DNA of 11,841 nucleotides from NCBI GenBank assembly GCA_031284385.1, contig JAISZZ010000179.1, positions 1-11,841 of the forward strand, given 5' to 3'. Within the stretch, counting starts at the first letter, position 1; each line of letters opens with the position of its first letter. Positions 1 to 4,792 of this stretch are shown piece after piece. The notes below the pieces were generated by a model, which saw nothing but the letters and a program-made list of their open reading frames with translations, searched no databases and had not been told where the DNA came from. Source of the stretch: Treponema sp. (GTDB lineage Bacteria > Spirochaetota > Spirochaetia > Treponematales > Breznakiellaceae). Position numbers and translations under genes: made by a program.

Positions 1-85
1 ATAGCCATTCCAGCACAAACCTTTCATCCAGCGTAAAGTGGATTCCTTTTTTTACCTCGTTTGGGTTATTATTTTCACATCCCAT
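1..85 (-). CDS. N-terminal fragment of a possible IS30-type transposase (runs off the left edge)
   Basis: The reverse strand reads open from an ATG at 83-85 to the window edge, giving 28 residues. They include Val-Lys-Lys-Gly-Ile-His-Phe-Thr-Leu-Asp-Glu-Arg-Phe-Val-Leu-Glu-Trp-Leu. The pattern His-[Leu/Phe]-Thr-Leu-x-Glu-Arg followed by a hydrophobic helix resembles the start of the helix-turn-helix region of IS30-family transposases (family knowledge, by eye). A TATAAT box on the same strand at 121-126 lies at a sensible distance upstream. The ribosome-binding site is weak (AGAG). Only a short piece is visible, so the family is tentative, and no terminal inverted repeat could be fixed between 86 and 316. 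Alternatively it could be another short HTH protein. Confidence 0.4.
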   Translation of the reverse strand, partial: MGCENNNPNEVKKGIHFTLDERFVLEWL

Positions 86-120
86 TTGGCACTCTTTATG
101 CTCTTTTTTTACTTATTAGT

Positions 121-126
121 ATTATA
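121..126 (-). promoter_or_regulatory. Possible -10 box (TATAAT) for the left-edge gene
   Basis: On the minus strand this is a perfect TATAAT, 35 bp upstream of the ATG at 85. A start point near 114 would give a leader of about 28 nt. The -35 region 17 bp further up (GATAAA-like, A-rich) is poor, so this is only a candidate promoter. Confidence 0.3.
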
Positions 127-316
127 TCTGTGTCTTATGGGTTTTTTATCCCCCTGCTGTGTCATTTGCCCTGTCTACTCAGCCTCCGCGTTGAGCCTGC
201 GAGTTTTTGTAGATTTTCAAAACTAAGGCGGTATAGCATTATCGTGGAACAGACGGAGGAAAGACCGTTCTTTGGCAGCGCGTAAGCCCCCGCCGCCCCT
301 AAAACCTCGCCCGCGC
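127..316. other. Non-coding stretch between the left-edge gene and the terminator
   Basis: Short open frames exist on both strands here, but none has a credible ribosome-binding site or a recognisable product. The stretch contains a partial copy (188-206) of a sequence that forms the arm of a hairpin near 2050. It also contains a 13-bp sequence, AAGCCCCCGCCGC (284-296), that recurs as the left arm of the terminator at 321-333. Confidence 0.5.
188..206. repeat. Partial copy of the intergenic hairpin-arm repeat
   Basis: GCGTTGAGCC followed by [T/G]GC..GTTT matches 2050-2068 at 16 of 19 positions by eye. At 2050 the sequence is the right arm of a perfect hairpin. Here the left arm is missing, so this looks like a truncated copy of a dispersed intergenic palindrome. 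Confidence 0.4.
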
Positions 317-356
317 AAAAAAGCCCCCGCCGCTTGCACGCAAGCGGCGGGGGCTT
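317..356 (-). terminator. Rho-independent terminator after the lipoprotein gene
   Basis: Arms 321-336 and 341-356 are perfectly complementary (16 bp, very GC-rich: AAGCCCCCGCCGCTTG and its reverse complement) around a CACG loop. Read on the minus strand, the stem is followed by six T (317-322, the first two paired in the stem). It sits about 50 bp beyond the stop codon of the minus-strand lipoprotein gene, as expected for the end of that unit. Confidence 0.85.
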
Positions 357-403
357 CCACACACGGCGAAGTTGCCGCCTACCGCGGCGGGTTACGCGTA
401 ATA

Positions 404-1111
404 CTACGGTTTGTTTTTATAAAAATTGTAGGAATCCATAGAAAAACCATCGTTGTCTACTCTATAGAGCCCTCCCTCAATGTGGCTTTGTAAATCACGA
501 TAGTCGGGCATTATAAAAAAGCCCCCCCATGAAGTAGTCCAGCAGGGTGTGGTAAACCGGTAGGTTCCAATAACATTTCCGGTAACAGGATCTTCCTGAT
601 CATGAGGCCGGTCAATCGTACCATTCGCGATTGTTACCATATCTCCCATATACGAGGCATACCATGTTCCTTGTAAGGCGGAATCGACGGTAAAGTTTGT
701 TCGCTTTTTTAAGGTATACCGTTCACCGCTATAACGGTGCACCTCTATCGTATCACCGGAGCGCGTCGCCGTGCCCTCGTCTTCGATGGTAATCGTGTTG
801 CCGGATACCGAATACGCCGCCCAGAAATGGCCATCGCTATCAAAGCCATAGGTGTATCGGTCGTTAAATACATAGCGCGTTATATGAACACAATCATAAA
901 GGCTGCCCTGCCTGTTTTTTTTGGTTCCAAACATGGCGATAATATACTCGGCATCTGATTTATATTCCCAGTAGGTATTGTACAGGCTTCCGCTATTGCT
1001 GCCTCCCCCACCCCCTGTGGGATTATCGCACGTTGTCAAAACCATGGCCGTCATCATCAGCGCCGCCATAGCCGTGAGCGCTGTTCTAATTAACAAACTT
1101 CTATTCTTCAT
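404..1111 (-). CDS. Putative lipoprotein, treponeme-type, unknown function
   Basis: A 235-residue protein that begins Met-Lys-Asn-Arg and has a hydrophobic segment at 6-26. A relaxed spirochaete-style lipobox (Val-Leu-Thr-Thr-Cys) puts the lipidated Cys at 28. Directly after it come Asp-Asn-Pro-Thr and a five-Gly linker, a tether common in Treponema lipoproteins. The mature part is rich in Tyr, Thr and Gly with beta-like alternation and Thr-Tyr-Trp / Gly-Thr-Trp motifs near 46 and 148. These suggest a beta-sandwich or lipocalin-like fold, but I do not recognise a named family. The start is supported by AAAGGAG seven bases upstream of the ATG. It lies 80 bp downstream of the barrel-protein gene, shares that gene's leader repeat, and is followed by a terminator, so the two are probably co-transcribed. 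Expected location is the outer membrane or periplasm, membrane-anchored. Confidence 0.8.
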   Translation of the reverse strand: MKNRSLLIRTALTAMAALMMTAMVLTTCDNPTGGGGGSNSGSLYNTYWEYKSDAEYIIAMFGTKKNRQGSLYDCVHITRYVFNDRYTYGFDSDGHFWAAYSVSGNTITIEDEGTATRSGDTIEVHRYSGERYTLKKRTNFTVDSALQGTWYASYMGDMVTIANGTIDRPHDQEDPVTGNVIGTYRFTTPCWTTSWGGFFIMPDYRDLQSHIEGGLYRVDNDGFSMDSYNFYKNKP

Positions 1112-1118
1112 CTTTATA

Positions 1119-1142
1119 CTCCTTTCGCGGGTTCCACCCCGC
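1119..1142 (-). repeat. Leader/RBS repeat, copy 1 (upstream of the lipoprotein)
   Basis: On the minus strand this reads GCGGGGTGGAACCCGC then GAAAGGAG and supplies the ribosome-binding site of the lipoprotein gene. It matches 1750-1772 with one substitution and one inserted base, although the coding sequences that follow are unrelated. Confidence 0.65.
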
Positions 1143-1191
1143 GTACGGTCGCGGCATGATGCCGTTCCCGCCGTTAAAATATATGTTCCGC

Positions 1192-1743
1192 CTAAAAGAC
1201 CATGCCCACGCTGAGCCCCGCCTGCCAGTCCAGAGGGGTCGGCACGTCGATCGAGTTGGTTTTCGCGTACACATAAGCCATGGACGGCTCCGCAAAGAAT
1301 TTGGGGCCGAACATGAGCTTCCAGCCCGCCTTGAGTCCGGTAAGCAGCCCGCTCATGCCGCCGTTGGCCGCGTCCGTTTTACCATCCACCGACAACACGC
1401 TGAAGCCCAGCATCGCCTCCACGAAGAATTTGTCAAACCCCTCCGACAGCGGATACCAGCGCCCCCGGCCGGTAAGAGCGAAGTAGAAGCCGTTGATACC
1501 CGAAGCCTTGCCGAACCACAGGTCCATCGTCCCACCCACGCTGTAGTGCGGCACCACACGGTACTCGAAAAACGGCGACAGCGCGAAGAGGCTGGTGTTC
1601 TCGTCGTAGTCGGTCCAGATAAAGCCCTTGAGGAGGGGCATGGCATCCAGTCCCGCGGCCATTTTCGCGCCGGAAGCCTCCTGAGCCGAAATCGCGGCGG
1701 TAAAGCTGACCGCCAGCAGCATGAAACCTAGTAACTTTTTAAT
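1192..1743 (-). CDS. Putative outer-membrane beta-barrel protein (apparent ATT start)
   Basis: About 183 residues. The N-terminus Met-Lys-Lys-Leu-Leu-Gly-Phe, a hydrophobic core and ...Ala-Ile-Ser-Ala-Gln-Glu form a classical signal peptide of about 20 residues. The mature part alternates polar and aromatic residues in repeated strands (for example Trp-Thr-Asp-Tyr, Pro-Phe-Phe-Glu-Tyr, Gly-Phe-Tyr-Phe-Ala-Leu) and ends in Phe, as outer-membrane barrels do. The best ribosome-binding site, AAAGGAG, lies six bases before an ATT codon (1741-1743), exactly where the sister gene has its ATG, so ATT is the preferred start. Alternatives are an in-frame TTG at 1779, which would place the binding site inside the gene, and an ATG at 1725, which would cut off the Lys-Lys and shorten the signal peptide. 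It is first in a unit with the lipoprotein gene. The specific porin family is not recognised. Confidence 0.72.
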   Translation of the reverse strand: MKKLLGFMLLAVSFTAAISAQEASGAKMAAGLDAMPLLKGFIWTDYDENTSLFALSPFFEYRVVPHYSVGGTMDLWFGKASGINGFYFALTGRGRWYPLSEGFDKFFVEAMLGFSVLSVDGKTDAANGGMSGLLTGLKAGWKLMFGPKFFAEPSMAYVYAKTNSIDVPTPLDWQAGLSVGMVF

Positions 1744-1749
1744 AACTTT

Positions 1750-1772
1750 CTCCTTTGCGGGTTCCACTCCGC
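1750..1772 (-). repeat. Leader/RBS repeat, copy 2 (upstream of the barrel protein)
   Basis: On the minus strand this reads GCGGAGTGGAACCCGC then AAAGGAG, nearly identical to 1119-1142. The shared block covers the ribosome-binding site and about 16 bp before it, so it acts at least in translation initiation. No longer similarity continues upstream or into the genes. Confidence 0.65.
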
Positions 1773-2013
1773 CTGACAAAATGCTGTATGTTTCACCGCG
1801 CTACGCGGGTAACATCATGATTCAAAGCCGTGTAACGGCTTCACCTCCGGTTCCTTGACTTGGGAAACATTGATTTATTAATAAGTGGGGCGCTATTTCC
1901 ATACTGTTACCGGCATATAAGGGCTTTCCTGTCGCGCCCCCCTGCGTCCGCACTTCGTTGCGGCCTACCCCCCAATCCGCCGCCTAAACGCCGCCGCCCC
2001 GTCAACACCGGCT
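1773..2013. other. Gene-free intergenic DNA, partly GC-rich repeat
   Basis: No convincing coding frame is present on either strand. Visible are a short minus-strand hairpin near 1829-1845 (AAGCCGT-TAC-ACGGCTT) and a small palindrome CCGCA-CTTCGT-TGCGG near 1948-1963. A C/G-rich block holds the dispersed repeat at 1974-1999. Promoter elements for the barrel-protein gene should lie in this stretch, but no pair of boxes is convincing. Confidence 0.5.
1974..1999. repeat. Dispersed GC-rich repeat, copy A
   Basis: AATCCGCCGCC[T]AAAC[G]CCGCCG[C]CC matches 4362-4387 over 26 bases with three substitutions. Both copies lie in intergenic DNA flanking the chemotaxis genes. The surroundings share more C-rich sequence but do not align cleanly. 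Confidence 0.5.
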
Positions 2014-2127
2014 GGAGTTTGCTCCGCAAACTCCCAAGCTCAACGCGAAGCGTTGAGCCGGCAGGTTTAACATACGCGGGTATGTCAGTTTCGGGAGTTG
2101 TTCAAAACTTCAGGTTTTGAACAACTC
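2014..2127. repeat. Cluster of four perfect hairpins
   Basis: Four palindromes lie head to tail. They are 2014-2034 (9-bp arms GGAGTTTGC, loop TCC), 2038-2058 (9-bp arms GCTCAACGC, loop GAA), 2070-2085 (6-bp arms ACATAC, loop GCGG) and 2095-2127 (14-bp arms, loop TTCAG). The whole block lies downstream of cheB. It resembles clustered repetitive extragenic palindromes. The arms differ in sequence from one another, so this is a set of separate stem-loops and not a tandem repeat or CRISPR. Confidence 0.7.
2095..2127. terminator. Possible transcript-end stem-loop downstream of cheB
   Basis: A 14-bp perfect stem (GAGTTGTTCAAAAC and its complement) with a TTCAG loop sits 27 bp past the cheB stop codon. 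Read on the minus strand it has no T-run, so it is not a standard intrinsic terminator for cheB. On the plus strand it is followed by TTGTTAT, but no plus-strand gene precedes it. It may protect the 3' end of the mRNA or belong to the hairpin cluster. Confidence 0.4.
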
Positions 2128-2153
2128 TTGTTATAATTCGGGTAATCAGCAGA

Positions 2154-3314
2154 CTAAAGACGGGAATTTTTTGCTATGGCGCTTATTCGCTTACCCATAT
2201 TTTCGAGGGACACCTGTTCCATCACATGACCCATTTCTTGAGCGATGCGCGGCATTCCGTACACTATGGCACTTGCCTCGTCTTGCCCGATTGTAAGGCC
2301 GCCCTCACGGTAGATATAGCCGAGCTGTTGAGCGCCGTCTTTACCCATGCCAGTCATTATTACACCGAGCGCGTGATTCGTGTAAGTTACCGCGACAGAG
2401 GCGAACAGCACATCCGCCGACGGGCGGTGTCCGCTTACAGGCGGCGATTTTGAAAGATTTGCCAAAATCCGGAAGCCATCCCGCGCCACTTCAAGATGTT
2501 TATCACCTTGGGCAATGAGAACCCTGCCGGAAACGATTTCGTCCCCTTCCTCCGCTTCTTTTACGTCCAGCGGACAGATTTTGTCCAGACTTAACGCAAA
2601 TTCCCGCGTAAAACCCGCCGGCATATGCTGCACAATCAGTATTGGCGCTTTCAGGTCGGGATCAATTTTAGAAAGAACTACACGCAGCGCCTCAGGGCCG
2701 CCTGTGGATATGCCGATAGCGATAATTTCAATTTTGCCGGTAGCCCGTACCGGCGTTATTTTTTGCGCCGGCGCCCGCGAGAGACCTAAATTCGTGGTTA
2801 GATTCGACAACGATGATAGACCGCTTTTAACGGGCGCGGAAACACTCGGTTTGGCGCTCGCCGATATGTCAACCACAGGAGTTTTTTTGTTAAACCGGTG
2901 GTATTTACCTCCGTAAGCGAGTAAAAGTTCTGAAACCCTGTCATTTACCGTCGCTATGTCGATAGAAATAGACCCCGACGGTTTTTGCACAAAATCACTC
3001 GCGCCCAAAGACAATGCTTCCATCGTAACAGCCGCGCCTTTTTCCGCCACAGACGACAGAATTATGACTGGTATCTTAATCCCTAGTTTTCTGCGTTCTC
3101 GAAGGAATTCTATACCGTTCATTTCCGGCATTTCCAAGTCTAAAACTATAGCGTCAGGATTGAGCTTTTGAATTTTTTCGAGCGCAAATTTTCCGTTCAT
3201 CGCGGTATCCGCCACAGAAAGACCGGGCGCCGCCTCTATCATTTTGCTTATTAAATTCCGCATGAGCGCGGAATCATCGACTACTAAAACTGAAATATCA
3301 TCAGACCTATTCAT
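2154..3314 (-). CDS. cheB: Chemotaxis response regulator protein-glutamate methylesterase CheB
   Basis: A cytoplasmic enzyme that removes methyl groups from, and deamidates, chemoreceptor glutamate/glutamine sites when phosphorylated by CheA, resetting receptors during adaptation. It is 386 residues long. The N-terminal receiver domain (about 5-125) has acidic Asp13-Asp14, phospho-acceptor Asp59 in Leu-Asp-Leu-Glu-Met-Pro, the Ser-Ser at 87-88 and Lys111-Pro. The C-terminal methylesterase domain (about 195-380) shows the catalytic triad in context: Ser203 in Gly-Ile-Ser-Thr-Gly-Gly-Pro, His230 in Gln-His-Met-Pro-Ala-Gly-Phe and Asp326 in Gly-Met-Gly-Lys-Asp-Gly. The linker between domains is long (about 70 residues) and rich in Ser, Lys, Pro and Thr. 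GGGAG six bases before the ATG supports the start. It follows cheR by 9 bp, and the cheR stop codon touches this ribosome-binding site, so the two are translationally close partners. Confidence 0.97.
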   Translation of the reverse strand: MNRSDDISVLVVDDSALMRNLISKMIEAAPGLSVADTAMNGKFALEKIQKLNPDAIVLDLEMPEMNGIEFLRERRKLGIKIPVIILSSVAEKGAAVTMEALSLGASDFVQKPSGSISIDIATVNDRVSELLLAYGGKYHRFNKKTPVVDISASAKPSVSAPVKSGLSSLSNLTTNLGLSRAPAQKITPVRATGKIEIIAIGISTGGPEALRVVLSKIDPDLKAPILIVQHMPAGFTREFALSLDKICPLDVKEAEEGDEIVSGRVLIAQGDKHLEVARDGFRILANLSKSPPVSGHRPSADVLFASVAVTYTNHALGVIMTGMGKDGAQQLGYIYREGGLTIGQDEASAIVYGMPRIAQEMGHVMEQVSLENMGKRISAIAKNSRL

Positions 3315-3323
3315 TTCTACTCC

Positions 3324-4178
3324 CTACAACCATTTTTTATAAAGCGTAGTCCACTGGGTTTTGACGAACTCAAACTGTGTGTTCATGCCAAAAAGAGATT
3401 CCGAATGTCCGATGTATAAAAAAGATTTTGATGCCATAGAATCCCAAAAATGATTAATTACGGACGACTGCGCCGCTTCGTCAAAATATATTAAAACATT
3501 CCTGCAAAACACTATATCAAAATTTTTCCAAGGCGATGCATTTTTTAAGTTATGATAGTCAAAACGTATATTGGATTTAATACTGTCTTTAACTCTGTAG
3601 CCGGTATCAGTATGATCAAAATATTTTTTTAGATAAGCATCTGGTATACCGACAACACGGGTTTTGTCGTAAAATCCGTCTTTTGCAGCCATTAAACACT
3701 TCAAACTTAAATCACTTGCGACTATTTCATATTTAAAATTCGGTGGTAATTTTTCACTTAAAAGCATGGCGATTGTATAGGGCTCTTCCCCAGTGGAGCA
3801 TCCTGCGCTCCAAATTCTCAAAGTGTAATCACTCGTATTTTTTTTCAACGCTATAATTTCCGGTAAAACAAAATGTTCCATTGCGTCAAAATGTGGCTGA
3901 TTGCGAAAAAACCTCGTTAGATTGGTAGTTATCGCATCCAAGAAAGCCTTCAACTCTTCTTTACTTGCGGCAACATTGGTAAGATATTCTTTTGCAGTGT
4001 GGGCACCGTTTTGCCGTAAGCGTTCTTTCAAACGCCCTTCAAGTATAGAGCGGTTAGTCTGCGTAAAATGTATGCCGCTTTCCGCATATATCAATTTACG
4101 GTAGGCTTCAAATTCGCTGTCAGATAAAAATAATTCAGCCATTTGGCTTAGCCTATCTAAATTCACAGTATTAGTCAA
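3324..4178 (-). CDS. cheR: Chemotaxis protein methyltransferase CheR
   Basis: An S-adenosylmethionine-dependent enzyme that methylates glutamates on chemoreceptors and works against CheB. It is 284 residues long. The N-terminal helical domain ends in Thr-Thr-Asn-Leu-Thr-Arg-Phe-Phe-Arg (84-92). The SAM-binding fold follows, with Ser-Ala-Gly-Cys-Ser-Thr-Gly-Glu-Glu-Pro-Tyr (124-134), Ala-Ser-Asp (154-156), Phe-Cys-Arg-Asn-Val-Leu-Ile-Tyr-Phe (224-232) and Tyr-Ile-Gly-His-Ser-Glu-Ser-Leu (255-262). All hallmarks of an active enzyme are present. The start is uncertain. The chosen TTG (4176-4178) has only a weak purine-rich upstream stretch. An in-frame ATG at 4140-4142 (codon 13) would still leave the whole domain intact. 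It is first in a cheR-cheB unit on the minus strand, with a short mobile-element-like insertion about 70 bp upstream. Confidence 0.95.
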   Translation of the reverse strand: MTNTVNLDRLSQMAELFLSDSEFEAYRKLIYAESGIHFTQTNRSILEGRLKERLRQNGAHTAKEYLTNVAASKEELKAFLDAITTNLTRFFRNQPHFDAMEHFVLPEIIALKKNTSDYTLRIWSAGCSTGEEPYTIAMLLSEKLPPNFKYEIVASDLSLKCLMAAKDGFYDKTRVVGIPDAYLKKYFDHTDTGYRVKDSIKSNIRFDYHNLKNASPWKNFDIVFCRNVLIYFDEAAQSSVINHFWDSMASKSFLYIGHSESLFGMNTQFEFVKTQWTTLYKKWL

Positions 4179-4245
4179 GCCGCCGCTGGATTTTGACAGG
4201 AATTCAAAGTATATTTGATTTTCAGCTTAAAAAACAGTGTCTTAA

Positions 4246-4300
4246 GGAAGCTCTGATTTATGAAAGTGCACATAATGGCCTCAAGTTAATCAGCGCTGCC
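4246..4300. mobile_element. 55-bp miniature inverted-repeat element (deletion derivative)
   Basis: The ends GGAAGCTCTGATTTAT and GTTAATCAGCGCTGCC are imperfect inverted repeats of each other. The flanks TTAA (4242-4245) and CTAA (4301-4304) fit a 4-bp YTAR-type target duplication with one mismatch. The right 19 bases (4277-4295) are identical to 4668-4686 of the larger element and the left ~20 bases match that element's left end, so this is the same family lacking its middle. It has no coding capacity and would need a transposase in trans. It lies between cheR and a possible upstream promoter region. Confidence 0.65.
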
Positions 4301-4361
4301 CTAACCAAAGAAATCAGTTATTTTACAGGTACGGCCCGCCGCGGGTCTTACGCCACCTTCT

Positions 4362-4387
4362 AATCCGCCGCCCAAACACCGCCGGCC
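4362..4387. repeat. Dispersed GC-rich repeat, copy B
   Basis: AATCCGCCGCC[C]AAAC[A]CCGCCG[G]CC, the second copy of the 26-bp repeat at 1974-1999 (three differences). The stretch 4305-4483 around it is GC-rich with no credible gene on either strand. Confidence 0.5.
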
Positions 4388-4483
4388 TGAGACAGCGCAC
4401 GTTGAGCGCGTATAGGTAAAAAAGCCGCAGGCCGCGGTGCTGGAATGAACCGCCGCTCCCACAAATAGGCGGTTATGAGCGCA

Positions 4484-4496
4484 GGGGGGGGGGGGG
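4484..4496. repeat. Poly-G tract (13 G)
   Basis: An uninterrupted run of 13 guanines in non-coding DNA between the divergent cheR and acyltransferase genes. Runs of this length are prone to slipped-strand length change. In Treponema pallidum, poly-G tracts upstream of some tpr genes modulate transcription (established knowledge). Here a TATAAT sequence lies 35 bp downstream at 4532-4537 on the plus strand, but its -35 region is poor. Confidence 0.85.
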
Positions 4497-4554
4497 TATG
4501 CCGGAAAGGTATGGAAATCGTTCCCGCTTCATATAATAATCATTGTATACTTAG

Positions 4555-4691
4555 GGAAGCACTGATTTATGCGAGTGCGCATAAATCGGTGCTACTTTAA
4601 TGCCGTATTTGCGCAATGAAATGAGCAAATACATAGGGCAACGATGATGCGCCAACTTCGTTGGCGAGGCCTCAAGTTAATCAGCGTTGCC
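4555..4691. mobile_element. 137-bp miniature inverted-repeat element with perfect target duplication
   Basis: The ends GGAAGCACTGATTTAT and (reverse complement) GGCAACGCTGATTAAC match at 10 of 16 positions. They are flanked on both sides by TTAG (4551-4554 and 4692-4695), a perfect 4-bp duplication of YTAR type, as made by IS5-group transposases. Inside are three stem-loops: 4558-4593 (16-bp stem, loop AGTG), 4605-4632 (8-bp arms GTATTTGC, with more pairing outside) and 4650-4666 (7-bp arms, loop TTC). There is no transposase gene. It is the full-length relative of the 55-bp element at 4246-4300 and ends 66 bp before the -35 box of the acyltransferase promoter. Confidence 0.75.
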
Positions 4692-4757
4692 TTAGTAAAT
4701 TGCGTGGAAACAACGAATCCTCAAATGTTACTTCCTGCCGGCTGGCGCGTGGTAAAA

Positions 4758-4786
4758 TTGCAATTCTTAAACTTTACGGGTATAAT
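4758..4786 (+). promoter_or_regulatory. Sigma-70-type promoter of the acyltransferase operon
   Basis: TTGCAA (4758-4763), a 17-bp spacer and a perfect TATAAT (4781-4786) form a near-consensus housekeeping promoter. The usual start point seven bases after the -10 box is the A at 4793, which is the A of the ATG chosen for the acyltransferase. The transcript would therefore be leaderless. Confidence 0.75.
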
Positions 4787-4792
4787 ATGTTT

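Noticed and set aside
38..285. Two overlapping plus-strand open frames rich in Phe, Leu and Val
   Set aside because: They look membrane-like only because the DNA is T-rich. They lack ribosome-binding sites and lie opposite the likely transposase start and promoter.
1156..1731. A 191-codon plus-strand frame opposite the barrel-protein gene
   Set aside because: It is antisense to a gene with a clear signal peptide and barrel pattern. Its translation is His/Arg-rich without recognisable domains, typical of a shadow frame.
1790..1860. Leader peptide or riboswitch upstream of the barrel-protein gene
   Set aside because: A GGAGGTG and a five-codon ATG frame are present with one 7-bp hairpin, but nothing matches a known riboswitch and the peptide is too short to support.
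2014..2127. CRISPR array or tandem repeat
   Set aside because: The stems differ from one another and there are no constant repeats with regular unique spacers.
4661..4792. Upstream extension of the acyltransferase reading frame
   Set aside because: The extra 44 codons come from the right end of the 137-bp mobile element and from the promoter region. The predicted transcript starts at 4793, and the residues look unlike a protein start.
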